From Ilumatobacteraceae bacterium (GTDB taxonomy: Bacteria; Actinomycetota; Acidimicrobiia; Acidimicrobiales; Ilumatobacteraceae), in NCBI GenBank assembly GCA_016463105.1, contig JAEMRY010000073.1, positions 1 through 6,203 on the forward strand: DNA of 6,203 nt, written 5' to 3'. How positions within the stretch are numbered: the first letter of the stretch is position 1; every line of letters starts with the position of its first letter. The notes below the pieces were generated by a model. It searched no databases, was not told where the DNA came from, and worked only from the letters and a program-made list of their open reading frames with translations. Position numbers and translations under genes: made by a program. Below, one piece after another: positions 1 to 6,144 of this stretch.

Positions 1-785
1 GCATATTGCTCGCCTTCATCACAAAGCGGATCATATTCGGCTGTGATAATAAATGTCGTCGGCATCTTGGCCAACACGGCATCGCTTGCCAAGAGTGGCG
101 AAACCAACGGGTCAGTGACGCTGCCGCGCGACGGGCTTGAGCCCGATGAACTCGCACCTGACAAATAATGGCCATAAAACCACTGCATCGCTGGTGCAGT
201 CAACAAGTATCCGAGAGCATTTCTGCGATAACTCTCGGTGATGCATCGCGCGTCGGTCGCTGGATAAATCAACAACTGCATCTTCAACGTCACACCAGAA
301 TGCTGTGCGACAAGTGTCGCCAAGTTTCCGCCAGCCGAGTCGCCACACACAACCATTCGACTCGCATCACAACCGAGTGATGATGCGTTTTCGTGCGCCC
401 AACGGGTTGCCGCAAGACAATCTTCAAGTGGCACGGGAAACGCAAACTCTGGTGCTAACCGATAGTCAATGCTCAACACCGCATGCCCTGATTGCACAGC
501 AATGCGCCTGCAAACATCGTCGTAGTCGTCGAGCGTGTGAAACACCCACCCACCGCCGTGAATGAAAACGCACAAACCCAAATTCTTTTCGTCAGACGGC
601 AAATATAAACGCGCCGGCACACCGCCTGCATCAACATTGCGTGACGAGAAAATCTCAAAGTCGCTCGGCACGTAATAGCGCAGTGTCATCTCGCGCGCCT
701 CAACTGGCGTCATCTTCTCAAGAGGTGGCTCACCACGAGAGGCAAGCAATTCAAGAAAAGTTTTGGTCTGATGATGCAACGTCAT
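1..785 (-). CDS. Alpha/beta hydrolase, hormone-sensitive lipase (esterase family IV) type, 3' end off window
   Basis: Partial gene: 261 codons are readable from ATG at 785-783 to the window edge with no stop, so the C-terminus is missing. The protein is a probable cytoplasmic carboxylesterase or lipase-like hydrolase; the substrate cannot be predicted. The HGGGW oxyanion-hole motif is at about residues 76-80 (VFIHGGGWVF). DYRLAPE is at 107-113, typical of this family. The nucleophile elbow GDSAGGN is at about 148-154, with Ser150 as nucleophile. EYDPLCDEG near 250-258 supplies the acid, Asp252. The catalytic His would lie roughly 30 residues further on, outside the window. No signal peptide is visible. 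The start lies 2 nt after the asparaginase stop (TGA-TC-ATG), which suggests translational coupling and the same transcript. Family assignment is firm; the role is unknown. Confidence 0.93.
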   Translation of the reverse strand, partial: MTLHHQTKTFLELLASRGEPPLEKMTPVEAREMTLRYYVPSDFEIFSSRNVDAGGVPARLYLPSDEKNLGLCVFIHGGGWVFHTLDDYDDVCRRIAVQSGHAVLSIDYRLAPEFAFPVPLEDCLAATRWAHENASSLGCDASRMVVCGDSAGGNLATLVAQHSGVTLKMQLLIYPATDARCITESYRRNALGYLLTAPAMQWFYGHYLSGASSSGSSPSRGSVTDPLVSPLLASDAVLAKMPTTFIITAEYDPLCDEGEQY

Positions 786-787
786 GA

Positions 788-1753
788 TCAAAGCAGATTA
801 TCCACAACACGTACTTCACCAACAATTTGTCCATGACCGAAAATCGGTGACGCAAACGCACGCTCATCAACACCAGAAATATCAATGCCGAGTGCGATTA
901 GCGCCGCACGCATAAGTGGTGGTCGAGCACGATTCGCGCCATCGGCAATCTTCAACGCGATTGCTCGACCATCTGGCAACGCAACAGCATAAACACCCTC
1001 CGCGCCATCTTTGGCAACAAGCCCAGAAATGCCCGACATAAGTAACGTCACATCGCGTGTTGGCCCACCCACCATTTGCGGATGCATGCGCATTGCGTCA
1101 GCAACTTCTCGCGCCGGCGACCCGATATTTGACATCGCGACTGCGCGAAATCCGCGCGCAAGACCTGCGAGCGTCATGGCATGTGCTGGCGCACCACATC
1201 CGTCAACGACGATGTTTGCAACTTCTTCGCCGATCAACTCTGGCATCAATTTGGTGATGCAGAGTTGCAAATTGTGATCTTGATCTAAATATGTTTCGTC
1301 GTGTGCCCAGCCACAAGCAACACAAGTCGCCAACATTCCAGAATGTTTGCCCGAGCAATTCATCTGTAGCGAAGTTTTAACGCCACCAACTCGCACAACT
1401 TCATGCGCCGCATCATCGTCGAGCGGAAAGTCTTTTGTATTACATAAGGCATTTTCGTCTAAGCCGGCGCTCAACAATATTTCGCGTGCGGCTTGCAAGT
1501 GTTCAGGTCGACCATCGTGACTGGCACACACAAGTGCGAGCAATTTCGCGGGCAGTTTCAAACCTGCAGCCACCATTGCGGTGGCTAAAAATGGTTTTGT
1601 TGATGACCTCGGAAAGATAATTGCCTGCGGCGAACCAGCACTAAAAGCAATTGATCCATCTCGCTCTAGACAAACAACTGCGCCGTGATGCACAGACTCT
1701 TGAACGCCATTTCGCAAACTAACTGCAACTGGTGATGTATCAGATGCAAGCAT
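788..1753 (-). CDS. Asparaginase, Rhizobium-type (asparaginase II / AnsA) family
   Basis: 321 aa. Expected to hydrolyse L-asparagine to L-aspartate and ammonium in the cytoplasm. It belongs to the Rhizobium etli type, which is unrelated in fold to E. coli AnsA/AnsB. Visible motifs: FPRSSTKPF at about 47-55 (Ser50-x-x-Lys53, matching the first Ser-Lys pair of the R. etli enzyme as I recall it), CASHDG at 76-81 (Ser78, second catalytic serine), NCSGKHSGM at 132-140 and DGCGAP at 184-189. Cys133, Lys136 and Cys186 correspond to the metal-binding Cys/Lys/Cys set. Family motifs GGPTRD (229-234), KDGAEGV (248-254) and LKIADG (267-272) follow. The length is slightly short of the family norm but both ends look natural. 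One oddity is the segment after Ser78-His79, which reads DGRPEH where relatives usually have SGEPEH-like residues. ATG at 1753 lies 9 nt after the dedA stop, with only a weak purine-rich ribosome site (GAACGA). Confidence 0.92.
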   Translation of the reverse strand: MLASDTSPVAVSLRNGVQESVHHGAVVCLERDGSIAFSAGSPQAIIFPRSSTKPFLATAMVAAGLKLPAKLLALVCASHDGRPEHLQAAREILLSAGLDENALCNTKDFPLDDDAAHEVVRVGGVKTSLQMNCSGKHSGMLATCVACGWAHDETYLDQDHNLQLCITKLMPELIGEEVANIVVDGCGAPAHAMTLAGLARGFRAVAMSNIGSPAREVADAMRMHPQMVGGPTRDVTLLMSGISGLVAKDGAEGVYAVALPDGRAIALKIADGANRARPPLMRAALIALGIDISGVDERAFASPIFGHGQIVGEVRVVDNLL

Positions 1754-1762
1754 TTGTCGTTC

Positions 1763-2419
1763 TTAGTTTGCCGCACTGTTTTGTCGGCGACGGTTCTGCA
1801 ACCTCAAATAAACAAACCGAACCAGCAACACCAAAATCGCCCCGATTACGAGCCATTGAAATACTCCAACATATTCACCCACACGCTCCCACTGATCGCC
1901 AAGTATCGCACCAGCACCAATCAACGCAATATTCCACACGGCGCTGCCAACCGCGGTTAACAGAATAAAACTCGTCAACTTCATCCGTCGAAAACCTGCA
2001 GGTATCGACACAATTGAGCGAATCAATGGCACGCAGCGTCCAACGAGCACAGCCACAAATGAACGACGATCAAACCAAGCTTCGGCACGCAATAAGTCTG
2101 TTTGCTTAACCCCAAACCAGCGACCAAATCTCTGAACGAATGCTCGCAATCTTTCTGGACCAATCGCCGAGGAAATTACATAAAGAATTAGTGCACCAAC
2201 CACCGAACCGATCGTCGCGGCAATCATCATGCCAATCACCGAAGTATCACTCTGAGCAACGCCGGCAGACCCCTGTTGAGCAACAAAACCTGCAAATGGC
2301 AAAACAATCTCTGACGGAATCGGTGGAAAAATATTCTCAATCACGACCAACAATGCGACACCGAAATAGCCGAACTGATTAATTACGTCTTGCACCCAGT
2401 TCGCCAAGTCACCCAGCAT
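1763..2419 (-). CDS. DedA-family integral membrane protein (SNARE-associated / VTT domain)
   Basis: 218 aa. DedA proteins are polytopic inner-membrane proteins; members are implicated in moving undecaprenyl phosphate or phospholipids across the membrane and in envelope and pH homeostasis. The N-terminal segment carries the re-entrant-loop motif ENIFPPIPSE (residues 28-37), with the conserved acidic residues. A glycine-rich hydrophobic stretch follows at about 61-86. Then comes FDRRSFVAVLVGRCVPLIRS at about 115-134, continuing into SIPAGFRRM; Arg127 and Arg133 match the paired essential arginines described in E. coli YqjA/YghB. A GSAVWN motif is at 157-162, and the last membrane helix is at about 188-208, before a basic tail (RLQNRRRQ). 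ATG at 2419 has a good ribosome site. It lies 30 nt downstream of sdhB with no terminator between. The exact transported lipid cannot be assigned from sequence. Confidence 0.94.
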   Translation of the reverse strand: MLGDLANWVQDVINQFGYFGVALLVVIENIFPPIPSEIVLPFAGFVAQQGSAGVAQSDTSVIGMMIAATIGSVVGALILYVISSAIGPERLRAFVQRFGRWFGVKQTDLLRAEAWFDRRSFVAVLVGRCVPLIRSIVSIPAGFRRMKLTSFILLTAVGSAVWNIALIGAGAILGDQWERVGEYVGVFQWLVIGAILVLLVRFVYLRLQNRRRQNSAAN

Positions 2420-2423
2420 TTAT

Positions 2424-2429
2424 TCCCCC
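2424..2429 (-). promoter_or_regulatory. Ribosome binding site for the DedA gene
   Basis: Minus-strand GGGGGA, 4 nt before the ATG at 2419. It is the strongest Shine-Dalgarno-like sequence within the run and fixes the dedA start. It also suggests that dedA is initiated independently rather than only by coupling to sdhB, which ends 30 nt upstream. Confidence 0.65.
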
Positions 2430-2449
2430 AGAATTATGAATTGCGCAAC

Positions 2450-3223
2450 TCAGCCGCGGCTTAGTGCTTTGCGATTCTTTGATTTTGATTTACGAAAGTC
2501 TGAGTTCATAAGCGCAATTACGTCAAGCGAAATTTCTTTTGGACAAGCAGCCGAGCATTCGCCGTGGTTCGTGCACGACCCAAATTGATCATCCATTGAA
2601 TTAACCATTGCTTCGGCTCGTTTGTAGCGTTCTGCTTGCCCTTGTGGCAACACATTTAAATGTGCGATTTTTGCGCCAGTAAACAAGTTGGCTGCGCCGT
2701 TAGGACAAGCAGCAACACACGCACCACAACCAATGCAAGCAGCAGAATCCATTGCCGCATCAGCAACAGGCTTTGGCACTGGGATCAAATTTGCATCGGG
2801 CGCCCCACCAGTTGGCGCTGTGATGAACCCGCCAGATTCGACAATGCGATCAAACGACGAACGATCAACCATCAAGTCTTTAATAATCGGAAACGCAGCA
2901 GACCGCCACGGCTCAATAATAATTTCATCGCCGCTCGAAAATGTTCGCATATGTAACTGACAAGTAGTCGTCGCTCGTTGAGGACCATGTGCTCGCCCGT
3001 TGATCATTAGCGAACAAGTTCCGCAGATTCCTTCGCGGCAATCATGGTCAAAAACAACTGCATCTTTGTTCTCACCAATTAATCGCTCATTTAGTTGATC
3101 AAGCATTTCAAGAAATGACGCTTCGTCACTGACGCTCTCGACAATATGTGTTTCAAAATTGCCGGTCGCGTCTGGGCCATCTTGACGCCAAACTTTAAGT
3201 TTCAAGTTAGTTAAGTGTTTCAC
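2450..3223 (-). CDS. sdhB: Succinate dehydrogenase / fumarate reductase iron-sulfur subunit
   Basis: 257 aa. Carries electrons from the SdhA flavin to quinone at the membrane anchor, on the cytoplasmic face. The N-terminal ferredoxin-like domain has the [2Fe-2S] ligands Cys62, Cys67, Cys70 and Cys88 (CREGICGTC, then TTTCQLHM). The C-terminal domain has CIGCGACVAACP, giving Cys163, Cys166 and Cys169, with Cys227 as the likely fourth ligand of the [4Fe-4S] cluster. Cys173, Cys217 and Cys223 would bind the [3Fe-4S] cluster; His220 sits where a fourth cysteine would be in a 4Fe site. The stretch GDEIIIEPWRSAAFPIIKDL is characteristic of actinobacterial Sdh1/class B-like subunits. The start codon is GTG (3223-3221) and overlaps the sdhA stop as GTGA, indicating translational coupling. 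No ATG gives a better start; GTG AAA CAC TTA leads straight into the conserved N-terminal beta strand. Confidence 0.97.
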   Translation of the reverse strand: MKHLTNLKLKVWRQDGPDATGNFETHIVESVSDEASFLEMLDQLNERLIGENKDAVVFDHDCREGICGTCSLMINGRAHGPQRATTTCQLHMRTFSSGDEIIIEPWRSAAFPIIKDLMVDRSSFDRIVESGGFITAPTGGAPDANLIPVPKPVADAAMDSAACIGCGACVAACPNGAANLFTGAKIAHLNVLPQGQAERYKRAEAMVNSMDDQFGSCTNHGECSAACPKEISLDVIALMNSDFRKSKSKNRKALSRG

Positions 3224-5142
3224 TTGTAGCTCCGAGTTGCGAGATGGGCAGTTTCGAAATCGAGTGTTTCTTTATTCAGTTCGGCCGCCATTGGGTCGCC
3301 TGTCCAGTTGTATGCAGAAACGTGGCAGAAGTTTTTGTCGTCGCGTAGTGCTTCGCCTTCGCCAGTTTGGTGTTCGCTGCGAAAGTGGGCGCCACAACTT
3401 TCTTCGCGGTCTAACGCATCGCGACACATCAACATTCCAAGTTGGAAGAAGTCGTCCACTCGCCCGGCCTTCTCGAGTGTTTGATTCACGCTCTCGTCGG
3501 TTCCGGTGACTCGCAGATCTTTTTTAAATTCGCTATATAAAGCAGGAAGCTCTGATAACGCTTTTTCGAGACCCTGTTGCGTGCGTTCCATTCCGCAGTA
3601 GTCCCAAATGATCTTGCCTAATTCGCGATGAAACCAATCAGGTGATCGTGTGCCTTTGATATTTAGATAACTGTTAAAGCGATCTCGTGCTTCAGATTCG
3701 GCTTGCACGAACGCTGGGTGATCAGTCGACGGAATCGCTTTATTCAACATCGGCGCGAGTTCGTTGCTGATCGTGTACGGCAAAACAAAATATCCATCGG
3801 CAAGACCTTGCATTAGAGCGCTTGCCCCAAGTCGGTTGGCGCCGTGATCAGAAAAGTTTGCTTCACCAGCGGCATACAAACCAGGGATCGTCGTGGCGAG
3901 TTCGTAGTCGACCCACAATCCACCCATTGTGTAATGAGTCGCCGGATAAATTCGCATTGGCGTCGAGTATGGGTCTTCGCCAGCAATGCGCTCATACATT
4001 TGAAATAAGTTTCCGTATCGCTCTTGCACAACATCGCGACCGAGCCGCTCGATGGCCGCCGAAAAATCTAGGTTGACACCATTCTTTAATGGCCCAACAC
4101 CGTGACCTTTGTCGACGAGACGTTTTGCTGCGCGTGACGAAATATCGCGTGGCGCCAAGTTGCCATAACTCGGGTAGAGCCGCTCTAAGTAGTAGTCGCG
4201 CTCGTTCTCAGGAATCTGATCGGCTGGTCGAGCATCATCAGCCTTTTTTGGCACCCAAATTCGTCCATCATTTCGCAATGACTCGCTCATCAAAGTCAGT
4301 TTTGACTGCGATTCGTCACTTTGCGGAATGCATGTCGGGTGAATTTGTGTGTAACACGGATTCGCAAACATCGCCCCACGACGATGCGCACGCCATGCAG
4401 CAGTGACGTTGCAATTCATTGCATTTGTTGACAAATAAAACACGTTGCCGTAGCCACCTGTGGCCATTACAACTGCGTGAGCCGCATGCGAAGTAATTTC
4501 GCCGGTCAAAAGATCACGAACGACGATTCCGCTGCAACGGCCATCAACCACGACAACATCAACAAGTTCGGTTCGATTGAAAAGTCGGACACCACCCAAA
4601 CCGATTTGGCGAGACAACTGCTGATAAGCACCGAGCAATAACTGCTGACCAGTTTGTCCGCGTGCATAAAAAGTTCGACTTACTTGTGCGCCACCAAAAC
4701 TGCGGTTGTCGAGCATGCCGCCGTACTCGCGTGCAAATGGCACACCTTGAGCGACCATTTGGTCAATGATGTCAACCGAGACTTGCGCCAAACGATGCAC
4801 GTTGCCTTCGCGGCTTCGAAAGTCGCCGCCTTTAATCGTGTCAATGAACAAGCGATTGATGCTGTCGCCGTCACCTTGATAATTTTTCGCGGCGTTGATT
4901 CCACCTTGAGCGGCGATCGAGTGGGCGCGACGCGGAGAATCGTGAAAAGTAAACGCATCAACTTGATAACCAAGTTCTGCCAAAGTTGCAGCAGCCGATG
5001 CGCCAGCCAAACCAGTGCCGACAACAATTACTTTAAATTTGCGCTTATTATTCGGATTGACAAGTTTCGCGTCGGCTTTGTAGTTGTCCCACTTTTCGTG
5101 CAACACACCATTTGGAATCTTGGCATTTAACAGCGCACCCAT
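3220..5142 (-). CDS. sdhA: Succinate dehydrogenase / fumarate reductase flavoprotein subunit
   Basis: 640 aa, the length typical of actinobacterial Sdh1-type flavoproteins and longer than E. coli SdhA. Oxidises succinate to fumarate (or the reverse) with covalently bound FAD. The Rossmann nucleotide motif VVGTGLAGASAA is at about 40-51. RRAHSIAAQGGINAA is at 71-85, with His74 the expected covalent FAD attachment site. YGGMLDNRSFGGAQVSRTF (140-158) is a family block. Active-site blocks are HPTCIP (268-273), SESLRNDGR (286-294, with Arg290 as the likely proton-shuttle arginine), PRDISSR (331-337), HYTMGG (403-408) and HGANRLGASAL (433-443, Arg437 substrate-binding). The C-terminal capping helices continue to FETAHLATRSYK. 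ATG at 5142 is preceded by AGAGG and lies 10 nt after the sdhC stop; the 3' end overlaps sdhB by 4 nt. Intact, with no missing key residue. Confidence 0.98.
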   Translation of the reverse strand: MGALLNAKIPNGVLHEKWDNYKADAKLVNPNNKRKFKVIVVGTGLAGASAAATLAELGYQVDAFTFHDSPRRAHSIAAQGGINAAKNYQGDGDSINRLFIDTIKGGDFRSREGNVHRLAQVSVDIIDQMVAQGVPFAREYGGMLDNRSFGGAQVSRTFYARGQTGQQLLLGAYQQLSRQIGLGGVRLFNRTELVDVVVVDGRCSGIVVRDLLTGEITSHAAHAVVMATGGYGNVFYLSTNAMNCNVTAAWRAHRRGAMFANPCYTQIHPTCIPQSDESQSKLTLMSESLRNDGRIWVPKKADDARPADQIPENERDYYLERLYPSYGNLAPRDISSRAAKRLVDKGHGVGPLKNGVNLDFSAAIERLGRDVVQERYGNLFQMYERIAGEDPYSTPMRIYPATHYTMGGLWVDYELATTIPGLYAAGEANFSDHGANRLGASALMQGLADGYFVLPYTISNELAPMLNKAIPSTDHPAFVQAESEARDRFNSYLNIKGTRSPDWFHRELGKIIWDYCGMERTQQGLEKALSELPALYSEFKKDLRVTGTDESVNQTLEKAGRVDDFFQLGMLMCRDALDREESCGAHFRSEHQTGEGEALRDDKNFCHVSAYNWTGDPMAAELNKETLDFETAHLATRSYK

Positions 5143-5149
5143 ATTTATG

Positions 5150-5154
5150 CCTCT
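5150..5154 (-). promoter_or_regulatory. Ribosome binding site for sdhA
   Basis: Minus-strand AGAGG, 7 nt before the sdhA ATG, overlapping the sdhC stop codon (TAG-AGG). Ribosomes finishing sdhC pass directly over this site, consistent with coordinated synthesis of anchor and flavoprotein. Confidence 0.6.
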
Positions 5155-5926
5155 ATATCTTTACGATGCCCGCAAGCACCGCGATCGGAAACGAAATATT
5201 GCCAATAACTACGACTAAAGCAAACCCAGTAGCAAAAGTCCAGCGCCATGCATTGAATCTCGGATTGTTCCAACCCAGAGATTGAAAAATACTCCAAGCT
5301 CCGTGACGCAAATGCATGCCGAGCAATAAGTTAGCCAAAATATAAAATACCGAAACGGGCCATCGATCAAGACTCCGCACAACATTTGCATAAACTTCTT
5401 CGCGCACGAATGAAGAATCGGTGCCAACCGTATTGACAACTCCAAAAGTCAGATCCAACAAGTGCCAGATCAAAAAACTCAGCACAGTCATGCCGCTATA
5501 GCGCATCGTGCGACTTGCAAAATTTGCAACTTCGTAATCGCGTGGTGATTGATATTTAACGGGTCGCGCTTGACGATTCAAAACTGTCAATGACCACGCG
5601 GCGTGCAAATGCAGCGCGAGCATTGCCACGAGACCGCCCCGCAATATCCATAACACTGCACCTTTCGGGGCGAGCGGATAAAGCAGGCTTCTCAAAAATT
5701 CGGCATAGTGATCTAGCTCAGCAGCACCGAGATACATCTTCAAATTGCCGAGCATGTGAAAGAACACGAAGCCCATCATCGCGATACCCGAAATCGCCAT
5801 GACGTATTTCTTGCCAACAGCGGTCGAATAAATGTCCAAAATCAATGATCGCTTCTTGCGTACCGCAATCGCCGTGCCCGTTACTGGGGCTCGTGATTCG
5901 CCAGATTTTCTCAGTGTTTGCGCCAT
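5153..5926 (-). CDS. sdhC: Succinate dehydrogenase cytochrome b membrane anchor (single-subunit, di-heme class B type)
   Basis: 257 aa from ATG at 5926. Anchors SdhAB to the membrane, binds heme b and forms the quinone site. About five hydrophobic helices are visible. TM1 (about 40-60) contains MMGFVFFHMLGNLKMY with His57. TM2 (about 91-112) contains ALHLHAAWSL with His106. TM3 (about 145-162) contains SFLIWHLLDLTFG with His155. TM4 (about 190-208) contains LLGMHLRHGAW with His205/His208. TM5 (about 229-255) is hydrophobic and C-terminal. The 49-residue spacing between the first three histidines resembles the heme ligands of di-heme class B anchors such as Wolinella FrdC. No separate SdhD is present or needed. 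Start choice is uncertain: the frame stays open to GTG at 5980 (275 aa), with another GTG at 5941. I prefer 5926 because conserved sequence (YSTAVGKKYVMA) begins soon after it and a weak GAAG site lies 9 nt upstream, whereas no ribosome site precedes 5980. Confidence 0.93.
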   Translation of the reverse strand: MAQTLRKSGESRAPVTGTAIAVRKKRSLILDIYSTAVGKKYVMAISGIAMMGFVFFHMLGNLKMYLGAAELDHYAEFLRSLLYPLAPKGAVLWILRGGLVAMLALHLHAAWSLTVLNRQARPVKYQSPRDYEVANFASRTMRYSGMTVLSFLIWHLLDLTFGVVNTVGTDSSFVREEVYANVVRSLDRWPVSVFYILANLLLGMHLRHGAWSIFQSLGWNNPRFNAWRWTFATGFALVVVIGNISFPIAVLAGIVKI

Positions 5927-6072
5927 ATCTTCTAACTTCACGCTAGTTGTCGGCTCATGACTAGACCACGTTCTTGGCACAACAACAGCGTGAACCGTGT
6001 CTCACCGACCATAAAACTGCTATATCTGAACTCTTTAAAATGGGGAGCATTCGCATTAGTGGTGGCAGATTC

Positions 6073-6080
6073 TTTATACT
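6073..6080. promoter_or_regulatory. Possible overlapping -10 elements for divergent transcription
   Basis: TTTATACT reads as TATACT on the plus strand (6075-6080, five of six matches to TATAAT) and as TATAAA on the minus strand (6078-6073, five of six). The plus-strand element has only a weak -35 candidate, TTCGCA at 6050-6055, with a long 19-nt spacer. The minus-strand element has no recognisable -35. The positions suit a start near 6087 for the plus gene and near 6066 for sdhC, but this rests on short motifs alone. Confidence 0.35.
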
Positions 6081-6101
6081 TTCCGAGACACATAACACGG
6101 G

Positions 6102-6116
6102 TCGCCACGGTGGCGA
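6102..6116. repeat. Perfect inverted repeat, candidate operator
   Basis: TCGCCACGGTGGCGA consists of 7-bp arms with perfect dyad symmetry around one central base. After a single mismatched pair the symmetry resumes with GG (6099-6100) and CC (6118-6119), giving 21 bp overall. Odd symmetry with essentially no loop fits a dimeric regulator binding site better than an RNA hairpin, although a 6-bp stem with a CGG loop could form. There is no T-run after it on either strand, so it is not an intrinsic terminator. It lies between the putative -10 pair and the plus-strand start codon. Confidence 0.5.
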
Positions 6117-6131
6117 ACCCAATGAGAAAAC

Positions 6132-6135
6132 GGAG
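6132..6135 (+). promoter_or_regulatory. Ribosome binding site for the plus-strand gene at 6145
   Basis: GGAG followed by 9 nt before GTG at 6145. It is the main evidence, with the open frame, that translation begins at that GTG rather than at the out-of-frame ATG at 6122. Confidence 0.5.
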
Positions 6136-6144
6136 AAAATACAC

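Larger units (their letters stand above)
5981..6144. other. Divergent intergenic control region
   Basis: About 164 nt (218 nt if sdhC starts at 5926) between the sdh run and a plus-strand gene. No convincing protein or RNA gene lies within it. It holds the palindrome at 6102-6116, the -10-like pair at 6073-6080 and the GGAG ribosome site of the plus-strand gene. Because both neighbours read outward, promoters for both must lie here or inside the start of the opposite gene. I found no consensus TTGACA on either strand at proper spacing. Confidence 0.7.

Noticed and set aside
168..565. Two overlapping plus-strand frames (168-380 and 305-565)
   Set aside because: The opposite strand carries the unbroken alpha/beta hydrolase with HGGGW and GDSAGG motifs; these frames are its shadows.
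2420..2462. Possible terminator between sdhB and dedA, including the palindrome AGCCGCGGCT at 2452-2461
   Set aside because: The 10-bp palindrome lies at the end of the sdhB coding sequence, has no loop and is not followed by a T-run on the minus strand. The gap then holds a strong ribosome site for dedA.
4089..4406. 105-codon plus-strand frame inside sdhA
   Set aside because: Antisense shadow of the SdhA active-site region; low-complexity mix of Ser/Arg/His with no protein-like motifs.
4654..5130. 158-codon open frame on the plus strand opposite the start of sdhA
   Set aside because: It is antisense to the FAD-binding and conserved N-terminal blocks of sdhA, has no recognisable motif or ribosome site, and is explained by the codon bias of the real gene.
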